This document shows, piece after piece, positions 17,217-25,394 of a stretch of 64,000 nt of DNA. Each line of letters begins with the position of its first letter. Position 1 is the first letter of the stretch. Made by a program: the position numbers and the translations under genes. The notes under the pieces were generated by a model. It searched no databases and was not told the DNA's origin. It saw only the letters and a list, made by a program, of their open reading frames with translations. This stretch comes from JANQIO01 sp043585095 (GTDB lineage: Bacteria > Pseudomonadota > Gammaproteobacteria > Pseudomonadales > Halieaceae), in NCBI GenBank assembly GCA_043585095.1, contig CP121321.1:3472001-3536000 (forward strand). Reading direction: 5' to 3'.

Positions 17217-18074
17217 ATGCACGTTCATTTGATCGGTTCTGGTGATTTGGGCACGGCGGTCGGATTGGCATCAATGGCTCGCGGTGATTCGGCATTGGCA
17301 CTGCGCAGAACGCCGGCCTTATCGCCGGCGGGACTGCCGACTCAGGCACTGGATTATACTGATGCGAGCGCAGTTGCGGCACTGGCCTGCGAGCCTGCTG
17401 ATATGACCCTGTTGACACCCACACCGGCGGGACGCGACGAGGCGGGCTATCGAACCGGCTATCTTCGGCCCGTTGAGAACCTGTTGGCCGCCTGGTCAGA
17501 CGGGCCTCCGCGCTCGTTACTCTACGTCAGTAGCACGCGGGTCTACGGTGATACCGGTGGCGATTGGGTGGATGAGTCCACGCCCCTGCACCCAGCGGAC
17601 GGGCCAGCGGAGGTTCTGGCGGAGGCTGAACGGCTTTTGTTGGAAAGCCGGCATGCGGTTTCAGTGGTGCGGTTTTCGGGGATCTACGGCCGTCTACCCA
17701 GCCGGCTATTGGAGCGCATTCGCGGCGGGCAGATCGTCAGCGCCGAACCGTTGTATTACAGCAACCGCATACACCGCGATGACTGTGTGGGGTTTCTGCT
17801 GCACTTGATGAGTCTTGCCGCACGAGAGCCCGTGTATCTCGCTAGTGATGACCACCCGACACCACTGCATGAAGTGGAATCCTGGCTGGCCAAGCAACTG
17901 GGCGTGGCGGAACCGGCTGCGGTCATTGCGCCGCCCAGGACCAGCCGGCGTTGTCGGAATAACGGACTTAAGCGCTCAGGATATGTGCTGCGTTATCCGG
18001 ATTACCGCGCTGGCTACAGCGCCATGATGGCTTCGACTTCGATGGCGGCCCCGCGGGGCAGCGCGGCTACCTGA
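17217..18074 (+). CDS. NAD(P)-binding SDR/epimerase-like protein (YeeZ type)
   Basis: A 285-residue extended/atypical SDR protein. HLIGSGDLGTAVGLASMARG is the N-terminal nucleotide-binding loop, YVSSTRVYGDTGGDWVDEST carries the Ser and Tyr of the epimerase-type active site, VVRFSGIYG is conserved downstream, and RRCRNNGLKRSGYVLRYPDYRAGY is the typical C-terminal block. Substrate unknown. ATG 17217 is chosen because GGAGA lies about nine bases upstream and the Rossmann strand starts at once. The last 20 codons overlap the convergent ridA gene by 61 bp and add a tail beyond the conserved block. Confidence 0.85.
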   Translation: MHVHLIGSGDLGTAVGLASMARGDSALALRRTPALSPAGLPTQALDYTDASAVAALACEPADMTLLTPTPAGRDEAGYRTGYLRPVENLLAAWSDGPPRSLLYVSSTRVYGDTGGDWVDESTPLHPADGPAEVLAEAERLLLESRHAVSVVRFSGIYGRLPSRLLERIRGGQIVSAEPLYYSNRIHRDDCVGFLLHLMSLAAREPVYLASDDHPTPLHEVESWLAKQLGVAEPAAVIAPPRTSRRCRNNGLKRSGYVLRYPDYRAGYSAMMASTSMAAPRGSAAT

Positions 18075-18397
18075 ACGCAGGCGCGAGCCGGATAGGGCTC
18101 TGCAAAGTATGACGCCATAACCTCGTTGACCTCACCAAAGTCGTTGAGATCCGTGAGGCTAATATTGATTTTCACTGCGTCGTTCAGCGATCCACCGGCG
18201 GCTTCTGCAACCGCTGACAAATTCTTGAAGACTTGATCTGCCTGCGCCCGCACGCCGCCTTCCACCAGCGTCATCTCACCGGGCAGCAAAGGTATTTGGC
18301 CTGAGAGCCAGACAGTATTGCCGACCTTGATGGCCTGCGAGTAAGGCCCGATTGCCTCGGGTGCGTTGGGGCTGGATATGATCGCACGGTTGCTCAT
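18014..18397 (-). CDS. ridA: reactive intermediate deaminase RidA
   Basis: A 127-residue YjgF/YER057c/UK114 protein of normal length. It hydrolyses reactive enamine/imine intermediates made by PLP enzymes. Conserved stretches are APEAIGPYSQAIKVGNTVWLSGQIPL, DAVKINISLTDLNDFGEVNEV and PARACVQVAALPRGAAIEVE with the Arg that binds the substrate carboxylate. It follows spoT by 22 bp on the same strand, as in other gammaproteobacteria. Its 3' end is overlapped by the convergent SDR gene. Confidence 0.97.
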   Translation of the reverse strand: MSNRAIISSPNAPEAIGPYSQAIKVGNTVWLSGQIPLLPGEMTLVEGGVRAQADQVFKNLSAVAEAAGGSLNDAVKINISLTDLNDFGEVNEVMASYFAEPYPARACVQVAALPRGAAIEVEAIMAL

Positions 18398-18420
18398 CGT
18401 AACTCCGCTAAAGCTGCTGG

Positions 18421-20538
18421 CTAGTGTTTAAGACGGGTGACTTTATGGACTTCTTTAAGCGCCCGAATGCGCTTGAGAATGGCTGCCAGATGCACGCGGC
18501 TTTTCACTGACATTTCCAGATTGACCTGACTGAACTGGTAGTCGCGGTCTTCTGTGCTGATTTTTTCGATGTTGGCATCCATGCTGTTGATGCGGGTCGC
18601 AAGCACCGCGAGCATTCCGCGCCGATTCTCAACTTCGATGCGCAGCGCGGCCACAAATTCACCCTCGACTTTGTCATCCCAGCGCAGCGCAACCAGCCGG
18701 TCGACATTTTCACGCAGCTCCGCCAGGTTGTGGCAGTGGTCCCGATGCACAACGATGCCGCGTTCAGAGCTCAGGTAGCCGGCAATGGCGTCACCGGGGA
18801 TTGGGTGGCAGCATTTTGCGTAACTCACCATGAAGCCCTCCGTGCCGCGAATAGCGACCGGCTGTGACTGACGTTGGCCGCCCTCTTGCACCCCGTCGGG
18901 CAGTTCGCCAGCCAGCTGTTGTGCCGTAATGTTGACGACGCGATTGCCCTGAGCAATATCCTCCAGCAATTGATTCACGTGTTTGTAGCCGGCCTCCTGT
19001 AAGTAACTTTCGACACGAGCAGGCTCCAGGGCGTCGTAATGGGTATCCAGACCCATCAGCGCCTTGTCCAGTAAACGACGACCCAGGTCGATAGAGTCTT
19101 CGCGGCGCTGCTGTTTCAGGCAGTGTCTGATATTTGTGCGAGCCTTGGCCGTCACCGCGTAGTTGAACCAGGCCGGGTTGGGGCGTGCGCCGGGTGTGGT
19201 CAAAATCTCAACGGTTTGGCCGCTCTGCAGTGGTTCAGATAGCGGTGCGAGGCGACGATTTATGCGACAGGCCACGCAGCTGTTGCCCACGTCGGTGTGC
19301 ACGGCGTAGGCGAAATCCACGGCCGTAGCGCCACGCGGCAGCTCCATGATGTCGCCCTTGGGGGTAAAAACGTAAACCTCATCCGGGAACAGATCGATCT
19401 TGACGCTTTCAATGAATTCTAGTGAGTTGCCCGCGCGCTCTTGCATTTCCAGCAGACCCTGAACCCACTGACGCGCTCGCGCATGGCTGCCGCTGGTGGC
19501 GCCATCGCTGGCCTTGTACAGCCAGTGGGCGGCGATGCCATTATTTGCCATGTCTTCCATATCACGGGTGCGGATCTGGATTTCCACCGGAATCCCGTGC
19601 ATACCCATCAGCACGGTGTGCAGAGACTGATAGCCATTGGCCTTGGGTATAGCGATGTAGTCTTTGAACTCGCCCGGCACGGGGGCATAGAGGTTGTGGA
19701 CACAGCCGAGCACGCGAAAGCAGGTGTCAACAGAATCCACAATGATGCGAAAGGCGAAGATATCCATAATGTCGGAGAAGTTTTTGCCCTTGTTTTTCAT
19801 CTTTAAATAGATGCTATACAAGTGCTTCTCACGACCCAGGACTTCAGCCTCATGGCCTTCCTGGGCCAGGGCGTTTTCCAACTGCTGGCCGATCTTTTCA
19901 ACTAACTCTTTGCGGTTGCCGCGCGCCCGTCGAACCGCCGCAGAGATACGCTCGGCGCGCATAGGGTGCAGTGCGGAAAAGCCAAGATTTTCAAATTCCA
20001 TCCGCACATTGTTCATGCCCAGCCGTAGCGCTATCGGTGCATAAATCTCCAGCGTTTCTCGCGCAATACGGCGCCGCTTGTCCACCTGTAGTACGCCCAG
20101 CGTGCGCATGTTGTGTAACCGGTCGGCGAGCTTAACCAGAATGACGCGGATGTCTTTGGCCATGGCCAGCGTCATTTTTTGGAAGTTTTCGGCCTGCTTT
20201 TCTGCCTGGGAGCTGAACTCAATTTGAGTCAACTTGCTGACGCCGTCGACAAGCTCGGCAACGGTCTGGCCAAACTGCGCACCGATCGCGCCCTTGTTGA
20301 TGCCAGTATCCTCGATCACGTCGTGCAACATGGCGGCCATGAGGCTTTGGTGGTCCATGTGCATATCGGCAAGGATGCCGGCGACCGCGAGCGGATGCGT
20401 TACGTAGGGCTCACCGCTGCGGCGGAATTGTCCGTGGTGGGCTTGCTCTGCAAAGAAATAAGCGCGCTTAACCTGATTGTTTTCTTCGGGGGTCAGGTAG
20501 CTGGATAAAATACCATCGAGTGCGGAAATGCTGTTCAC
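18421..20538 (-). CDS. spoT: bifunctional (p)ppGpp synthetase/hydrolase SpoT
   Basis: A 705-residue RelA/SpoT homologue (E. coli SpoT 702). It has an intact HD hydrolase domain (AMLHDVIEDTG near residue 70, VKLADRLHNMRTL), a synthetase domain (LYSIYLKMKNKGKNFSDIMD, AFRIIVDS), the TGS domain (VYVFTPKGDIMELPRGATAV) and a C-terminal ACT domain. The intact HD motif marks it as SpoT rather than RelA. It is downstream of rpoZ and upstream of ridA in a minus-strand run. A hairpin lies in the rpoZ-spoT gap. Confidence 0.97.
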   Translation of the reverse strand: MNSISALDGILSSYLTPEENNQVKRAYFFAEQAHHGQFRRSGEPYVTHPLAVAGILADMHMDHQSLMAAMLHDVIEDTGINKGAIGAQFGQTVAELVDGVSKLTQIEFSSQAEKQAENFQKMTLAMAKDIRVILVKLADRLHNMRTLGVLQVDKRRRIARETLEIYAPIALRLGMNNVRMEFENLGFSALHPMRAERISAAVRRARGNRKELVEKIGQQLENALAQEGHEAEVLGREKHLYSIYLKMKNKGKNFSDIMDIFAFRIIVDSVDTCFRVLGCVHNLYAPVPGEFKDYIAIPKANGYQSLHTVLMGMHGIPVEIQIRTRDMEDMANNGIAAHWLYKASDGATSGSHARARQWVQGLLEMQERAGNSLEFIESVKIDLFPDEVYVFTPKGDIMELPRGATAVDFAYAVHTDVGNSCVACRINRRLAPLSEPLQSGQTVEILTTPGARPNPAWFNYAVTAKARTNIRHCLKQQRREDSIDLGRRLLDKALMGLDTHYDALEPARVESYLQEAGYKHVNQLLEDIAQGNRVVNITAQQLAGELPDGVQEGGQRQSQPVAIRGTEGFMVSYAKCCHPIPGDAIAGYLSSERGIVVHRDHCHNLAELRENVDRLVALRWDDKVEGEFVAALRIEVENRRGMLAVLATRINSMDANIEKISTEDRDYQFSQVNLEMSVKSRVHLAAILKRIRALKEVHKVTRLKH

Positions 20539-20688
20539 TGGGGTCGGTGCCCGTGCGGAACTTTATGCGATGTGCTGTGCGCGCTTTTCAGTAAGTCGTC
20601 CAGTGAAGTAATCGGTAATGCAGAGAGCAGCAGAGTCTGCAGAGCGGAAGTCTGTTTGTTCCTTGAAGTGCGGGCCGTAATGGAGCTT

Positions 20689-20712
20689 CCTCCGCAGCTG
20701 TCGCTGCAGAGG
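20689..20712. other. stem-loop in the rpoZ-spoT gap
   Basis: CCTCCGCAGC and GCTGCAGAGG pair over 10 positions with one mismatch around a TGTC tetraloop. No T-run follows on either strand, so it is not a classic terminator. It may be an mRNA processing or attenuation element between rpoZ and spoT. The remainder of the 198-bp gap shows nothing I can name. Confidence 0.45.
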
Positions 20713-20736
20713 CTGCCGTGCAGACTGCGGTGGAGA

Positions 20737-20997
20737 TCAGAGAGTGTCAGACGATTCCATCGCTTCAATGAATTCTTCCTCAGCATCCACTTCCTCTTCG
20801 CGCTTGAGAATGTCAGCGGTCACGTAGCCTTCGGCGATCTCCCTCAGCGCAATGACGGTGGGCTTGTCTGACTCTTCTTCGACAAACGGGTCTTTGCCAC
20901 CTGTGGCGATTTGGCGGGAGCGCTTCGCAGCAACCATGACTAATTCAAAGCGGTTATCGACGTTTTCGAGGCAGTCTTCTACGGTAACACGTGCCAT
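20737..20997 (-). CDS. rpoZ: RNA polymerase omega subunit
   Basis: An 86-residue omega subunit starting MARVTVEDCLENVDNRFELV, the universal RpoZ opening, with AAKRSRQIATGGKDP and KPTVIALREIAEGYV. It helps fold beta' and, with SpoT-made ppGpp, forms one ppGpp site on polymerase. An in-frame extension upstream to 21072 is rejected because family similarity starts at MARVTVED. It lies between gmk and spoT. The acidic C-terminus is typical of gammaproteobacterial omega. Confidence 0.97.
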   Translation of the reverse strand: MARVTVEDCLENVDNRFELVMVAAKRSRQIATGGKDPFVEEESDKPTVIALREIAEGYVTADILKREEEVDAEEEFIEAMESSDTL

Positions 20998-21160
20998 TTT
21001 ATTCAATCCTGTAATGTGTCCTGAGTCAGACCGACAGTGAGTCAGGGCTTTGGCGCATAGCGCCTCGACCATGACCTGATTCGAGCCAGGAGGTTATGAG
21101 ATCACTACCCTGTTGGATAGCAATTGAAAATCAGCCCTAAAGTATAGCAAAAACATTGGC

Positions 21161-21778
21161 TTACGACAGCAAGTCCTGCAATAGATTCTGCAGCGCAACA
21201 ACCTGGGTGCTGGCGTGAAGCCGCTGTGAGTCGACGATGCAGGCCAGCTCGGATAAGGCGGTGTCGAAAACGTCGTTGACGACGATATAGTCCGCCTCGG
21301 GATAGTGAGAAATCTCGTCTACCGCTTGACTCATCCGCTGGGCAATTACCTCTTCCTGGTCACGTCCTCGCTGCTGCAAGCGTTGCAAAAGGGCTGCCCG
21401 CGAAGGCGGCAAGATAAAAATCGATACCGCGTTTGGCATCAGGCGCTTTACCTGCGCAGCGCCTTGCCAATCTATTTCCAGTATTACGTCATGACCACTG
21501 CTAAGCTGCTCTTCTACCCAGGCCTGCGAGGTGCCATAGTAGTGATTAAACACTCTGGCGTGTTCCAGGAATGCGGCTCGCGACAGCATTTCTTCAAAAA
21601 CGGCTTCGGTAACAAAGTGATAGCTCAAGCCGTCTTGCTCCCCCGGCCTGACTTCTCGTGTGGTATGCGAGACGGATACGCGCAACCTCGGGCAGCGATC
21701 CAGCAGCGCCTGAACCAGACTGGTTTTGCCTGCCCCCGAAGGTGCAGACACGGTAAAAAGTGTGCCAGGGCTGTTCAT
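21161..21778 (-). CDS. gmk: guanylate kinase
   Basis: A 205-residue GMP kinase (E. coli 207). The P-loop SAPSGAGKTSL is at the N-terminus, followed by SVSHTTREVRPGEQDGLSYHFV (GMP-binding), VILEIDWQGAAQVK and IFILPPSRAALLQRL. ATG 21778 is chosen because GGAGA stands about ten bases upstream and E. coli Gmk begins at the matching place; an ATG at 21799 is in frame but lacks an SD. It is 31 bp downstream of yicC and 163 bp upstream of rpoZ on the same strand. Confidence 0.97.
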   Translation of the reverse strand: MNSPGTLFTVSAPSGAGKTSLVQALLDRCPRLRVSVSHTTREVRPGEQDGLSYHFVTEAVFEEMLSRAAFLEHARVFNHYYGTSQAWVEEQLSSGHDVILEIDWQGAAQVKRLMPNAVSIFILPPSRAALLQRLQQRGRDQEEVIAQRMSQAVDEISHYPEADYIVVNDVFDTALSELACIVDSQRLHASTQVVALQNLLQDLLS

Positions 21779-21809
21779 GGTGATTATGTCTCCAGTCACC
21801 GACCTTGAG

Positions 21810-22679
21810 TTATTCGATATTCTGTATTTGTTCGCGCATTTGCTCGATCAGGACTTTTAAATCCACGGCATTGCGCGTTGTACTGGTTGCCAGCGATTTG
21901 GATGACAGGGTGTTGGCCTCGCGGTTGAGCTCCTGCATCAAGAAATCCAGGCGCCGCCCACAGGGGCCGCCCTTGTCTAACACACGGCCCACCTCATCGA
22001 CATGCGCCTGCAACCGGTCCAGCTCCTCTTCAACGTCGGCCTTGGCAGACAGCAGCACAATCTCTTGCTCAATGCGCTCTGGATCGGCCTCGACGGCGAG
22101 GTCATCCAGACGGCGCTGTAGGCGTTCTTTTTGCTGTGCCAGCAGCTGAGGCATTGCGGAGCGAGCGTCGGCCGCAATGTCGTGAACGTTGCTGAGGCGC
22201 TCGCGAATAAATCCTGCAAGTTTGCTGCCTTCGCGCTGGCGAGTGGCCGTGAGTGACTCCAGCGCTTTGTCAAAAAGGGTCAGCGCTCTGGCTTGCAGCG
22301 TATCGGTATTGGACGTGATGCTCTGAACCACGCCTGGCCACGCCAGCAGCTCAAGGTGATTGGGAGGGGTCGCCTGTGGCACGCTTTCGGCTACCGCGGC
22401 CACGGCTTGCTGTAATTGCGCCAGGCGAGAGGCGTCAACGCTTATAGGGTGTTGGGCGCCCTGACCCTCCTGCCAGCGGAACTGTATTTCAATTTTCCCG
22501 CGCGCCAGATGTCCCTGCAGTCGTTCACGCAGGTGCGGCTCCATGCTACGCAGCGCATCCGGCAGTTTGAAAAAACAGTCGAGATAGCGGTGGTTAACCG
22601 ATCGAATCTCCAGTGCCAGATTGCCCTCACCGCTGTCGTCGGTTTCACGAGCAAAGGCGGTCATGCTGTTAACGCTCAT
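21810..22679 (-). CDS. yicC: YicC family endoribonuclease-like protein
   Basis: A 289-residue YicC/YloC protein (DUF1732 at the C-terminus). It opens SVNSMTAFARETDD and contains EIRSVNHRYLDCFFKLPDALR, RGKIEIQFRW and the C-terminal block GRRLDFLMQELNREANTLSSKS with VDLKVLIEQMREQIQNIE. E. coli YicC has been linked to RNA turnover as a hydrolase. It heads the yicC-gmk-rpoZ-spoT-ridA run and is divergent from rph across 129 bp, which should hold both promoters. Confidence 0.95.
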   Translation of the reverse strand: MSVNSMTAFARETDDSGEGNLALEIRSVNHRYLDCFFKLPDALRSMEPHLRERLQGHLARGKIEIQFRWQEGQGAQHPISVDASRLAQLQQAVAAVAESVPQATPPNHLELLAWPGVVQSITSNTDTLQARALTLFDKALESLTATRQREGSKLAGFIRERLSNVHDIAADARSAMPQLLAQQKERLQRRLDDLAVEADPERIEQEIVLLSAKADVEEELDRLQAHVDEVGRVLDKGGPCGRRLDFLMQELNREANTLSSKSLATSTTRNAVDLKVLIEQMREQIQNIE

Positions 22680-22808
22680 GCGGGCCCCCGAAAAGGCCCA
22701 AAGTGTAACAGCCCGCGGTGTTTTTCATCTATAAAGGCCCTATTGATTTAATGCCTCTGCTGCTGGGGCTATAATGCGCGCCTTTTTGCACTTGCCCGGA
22801 GAGATAGC

Positions 22809-23531
22809 ATGTCCCGACCTAGCGGCCGCGCCCCTGATCAACTACGTGAACTGAGCTTTACTCGACACTTTACGCGTCACGCGGAGGGCTCCGTCCTGGT
22901 TGGCTTTGGCGACACACGCGTTATCTGCACTGCCAGCGTCAGCGAGGGGGTGCCGCGCTTCCTCCGGGGTCAGAATACGGGTTGGTTAACAGCGGAATAC
23001 GGTATGTTGCCGCGCTCGACCAATGAGCGCATGGGCCGCGAAGCCGCCAGGGGTAAACAGGGCGGCCGCACGGTAGAGATTCAGAGGTTGATAGGCCGCT
23101 CACTGCGCGCTGCCGTGGATTTAAGTCTGCTAGGGGAATACACCATCAACATCGATTGCGACGTTATACAGGCGGACGGCGGTACTCGCACCGCCTCTAT
23201 TTCAGGCGCCTGTGTGGCATTGGTAGACGCGCTTCGAGGTCTTCAGCGCGCCAAGCAAATAGACACGGATCCCTTGATCAACATGATCGCCGCCGTCTCT
23301 GTCGGCGTGGTGGATGGCCAGCCGGTGCTGGATTTGGATTACGCCGAGGATTCCACCGCCGATACCGATATGAACGTCATCATGACCGAGAGTGGCAACT
23401 TTATTGAGGTACAGGGCACCGCAGAGGGTATAACCTTTGGCCGGGACGAGTTGAATCGTATGCTGGATCTTGCCGCTAAAGGAATAGGGGATATCGTCAG
23501 CGCGCAGCGCGCCGCACTGGACAACGACTAA
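22809..23531 (+). CDS. rph: ribonuclease PH
   Basis: A 240-residue phosphorolytic 3'-5' exoribonuclease that trims tRNA 3' ends. Conserved stretches: RHAEGSVLVGFGDTRVICTA, GWLTAEYGMLPRST, GRTVEIQRLIGRSLRAAVD, DVIQADGGTRTASISG and LDLDYAEDSTADTDMNVIM. GGAGAG lies about six bases before the ATG. The length is normal, unlike the frameshifted rph of E. coli K-12. The stop codon is followed at once by a short direct repeat. Confidence 0.97.
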   Translation: MSRPSGRAPDQLRELSFTRHFTRHAEGSVLVGFGDTRVICTASVSEGVPRFLRGQNTGWLTAEYGMLPRSTNERMGREAARGKQGGRTVEIQRLIGRSLRAAVDLSLLGEYTINIDCDVIQADGGTRTASISGACVALVDALRGLQRAKQIDTDPLINMIAAVSVGVVDGQPVLDLDYAEDSTADTDMNVIMTESGNFIEVQGTAEGITFGRDELNRMLDLAAKGIGDIVSAQRAALDND

Positions 23532-23566
23532 GGCATCGATTTAAAGCGGGGGCATCGATTTAAAGC
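23532..23566. repeat. 16-bp direct repeat, period 19
   Basis: GGCATCGATTTAAAGC occurs at 23532-23547, immediately after the rph stop, and again unchanged at 23551-23566, separated by GGG. It lies in the convergent gap between rph and the crc-like gene. Confidence 0.8.
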
Positions 23567-23581
23567 ACGCGTTTAATGGGT

Positions 23582-23600
23582 CGCCCTATAGCGAAGGGCG
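23582..23600. terminator. hairpin in the rph/crc convergent gap
   Basis: CGCCCT and AGGGCG pair around a 7-base loop. Further out, GGCAA and TTGCC could form a second, longer-looped stem. There is no strong T-tract, so it is only a candidate bidirectional terminator for the two converging genes. Confidence 0.3.
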
Positions 23601-23640
23601 TTGGCAAACAGGGCTTTGACAAAACAGGGCGTTGCCAAAA

Positions 23641-24411
23641 CTAAGCCGCCGGCTCCAGATCAAAGTCCATAATGACGGGTGCGTGACTGGCGAAGGCCTG
23701 CCCTTTGTAGATCGCACCGTACTCAACCACGTATTTCATGCCTTCGGATACCAGCTGCAAGTCGGTCCTCAAGCCGTTTTGGCTGCGATCGCCGTCTGGC
23801 CACCAGCTGAACTCGTCCTGGTCTGAGTTGATCTCGCGGAACGCATCGACATAACCCAGTTCTAACACCTCATCCATCCACTGACGCTCTTCTGCGAGAA
23901 AGCCGGCTTTGGTGCTGTTCAGCTCGGTATCCTGTACATCCCCAGCGGTATGGGCGATGTTCCAGCCGCCACAGATCACAAACTCCCGGCGCTTGTTGCG
24001 AATCTTGCTCAAGTGATTCTGTAGCAGGCCCAAAAATTCGATTTTGCGACCTTGCGCGTCGCTATCCGCCGTGTCGCCCGGCGGCACCAGCAGGCAGCCA
24101 ACGCTGATATTGCTGTAGTCAGCTTGAATGTAGCGGCCCTCCATATCGAAGTCGCTGAAACCCAGACCAGTCATGATGGCCTTAGGCAGCTCTTTGCAAT
24201 ACAGCGCGACACCATCACGGACACCCTCGACGGCGTCAAAGAAGTAGGCGTTGTAACCCTCAGGGAAAAATACGTCATCCTGAAGGTCGTACTCGCTGCA
24301 GCCGAGATTCTGGACGCAGATAAAGTCTGCGTCCTGCGAGCCTACCCAGTCGAAAAACCCTTTTTCTGCTGCGCTCTGGATACCGTCAGCATAAAAACTG
24401 ATGACTCTCAT
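23641..24411 (-). CDS. crc: Crc-like catabolite repression protein (degenerate exonuclease III fold)
   Basis: A 256-residue protein of the exonuclease III/AP endonuclease fold, close in length to Pseudomonas Crc (259). Shared blocks are GIQSAAEKGFFDWV, RYIQADYSNISVGCLLVPPG, RRKIEFLGLL-like helices, FLAEERQWMDEVLELGYVDAFREIN, EFSWWPD and SHAPVIMDFD. Catalytic positions of true ExoIII are altered: Tyr at 7 for Asn, Asn at 35 for the metal-binding Glu, Gly at 149 in GGWNIAH for the Asp, and Ser before H243 instead of Asp. Pseudomonas Crc is likewise inactive and works with Hfq to block translation. Position next to pyrE and rph matches crc. The name rests on fold, decay and synteny. Confidence 0.8.
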   Translation of the reverse strand: MRVISFYADGIQSAAEKGFFDWVGSQDADFICVQNLGCSEYDLQDDVFFPEGYNAYFFDAVEGVRDGVALYCKELPKAIMTGLGFSDFDMEGRYIQADYSNISVGCLLVPPGDTADSDAQGRKIEFLGLLQNHLSKIRNKRREFVICGGWNIAHTAGDVQDTELNSTKAGFLAEERQWMDEVLELGYVDAFREINSDQDEFSWWPDGDRSQNGLRTDLQLVSEGMKYVVEYGAIYKGQAFASHAPVIMDFDLEPAA

Positions 24412-24635
24412 GCCAGCTGCTCCTTTTAACGGAAGGGACGTTATGGGTTACCACTGCAAACCATGACCAGATGGCATGACCTGAAGCTCAGGTTCTTGCG
24501 GTGCACGTGATCGAAGTCCCCGGCCGGGACGCAAAAAACTGGACGCGTTATTATTAGTACAGCATTCGTCGGCGGGTCCGCTTTTATACCGCATTATAGG
24601 CGCGCGTTAAACCACAACACAGGGGATCACCGCAG

Positions 24636-25280
24636 ATGTCTACATATCAACAACGCTTTATCACGCTGGCACGACAACAGGATGCCCTGAGCTTCGGGGA
24701 ATTTACCCTGAAGTCAGGTCGGGTGAGCCCCTATTTTTTTAACGCCGGCCGTTTTCGCACCGGTGCCGCACTGGCTGAGTTGGGCCGCTGCTATGCCGAT
24801 GCGATTGTCGCCTCAGGCGTTGAGTTTGATGTGCTTTTTGGGCCCGCCTATAAGGGCATCCCGCTTGCTGCGAGCGTGGCCATTGCGCTGGCTGACCACC
24901 ACAACCGAGACATACCCTGGGCGTATAACCGCAAGGAAGCCAAGGATCACGGAGAGGGCGGCGTACTAGTCGGCGCACCTCTGGTGGGCAGGGTGCTGGT
25001 GATAGACGACGTGATTACCGCGGGCACCGCAGTAAGAGAGGCCCTGGGAATGATTCAGCAGGCTGGGGGCAGTTGTGCCGGCGTCGCCATTGGTCTAGAC
25101 CGCATGGAGCGCGGGTTAAATGAACTATCTGCCATTCAGGAACTCGAACAAGAGCGGAATCTTTCAGTGATCAGCATCGTTTCGCTGGTTGATCTTATTG
25201 CGTATCTTGAATCCGAAGATAGCCCCGGAGCCGACCTGGCGGCTATGGAGGAGTACAGGGCACGCTACGGCGTTGCCTGA
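24636..25280 (+). CDS. pyrE: orotate phosphoribosyltransferase
   Basis: A 214-residue enzyme of normal length that forms OMP from orotate and PRPP in pyrimidine synthesis. FGEFTLKSGRVSPYFFNAG is the N-terminal substrate block, GPAYKGIPLAASVAIAL and YNRKEAKDHGEGG the flexible catalytic loop, and VLVIDDVITAGTAVREAL the PRPP-binding motif. GGGGATCACCGCAG precedes the ATG. It is divergent from the crc-like gene across 224 bp, which contains no other gene that I can support. Confidence 0.97.
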   Translation: MSTYQQRFITLARQQDALSFGEFTLKSGRVSPYFFNAGRFRTGAALAELGRCYADAIVASGVEFDVLFGPAYKGIPLAASVAIALADHHNRDIPWAYNRKEAKDHGEGGVLVGAPLVGRVLVIDDVITAGTAVREALGMIQQAGGSCAGVAIGLDRMERGLNELSAIQELEQERNLSVISIVSLVDLIAYLESEDSPGADLAAMEEYRARYGVA

Positions 25281-25342
25281 AATGTATTGAGCTTACGCTA
25301 GTAGCGTGGAGCTAGTTCGGGGTAGGCTAGCTATTTGGCGCG

Positions 25343-25363
25343 CGGCTTGTGCGGCCGTTTTTT
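25343..25363 (+). terminator. probable terminator after pyrE
   Basis: CGGC and GCCG pair around TTGTGCG, and six T residues follow directly. The stem is short, but position and T-run fit a rho-independent terminator for pyrE. Upstream, ACGCT-AGT-AGCGT (near 25293-25305) forms another small hairpin. Confidence 0.4.
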
Positions 25364-25394
25364 AGCACCTATGCTGTGAGGAAGTTGTAAAACA

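Noticed and set aside
20998..21072. 5' extension of rpoZ
   Set aside because: The universal omega start MARVTVEDC is at 20997, and the extension has no similarity.
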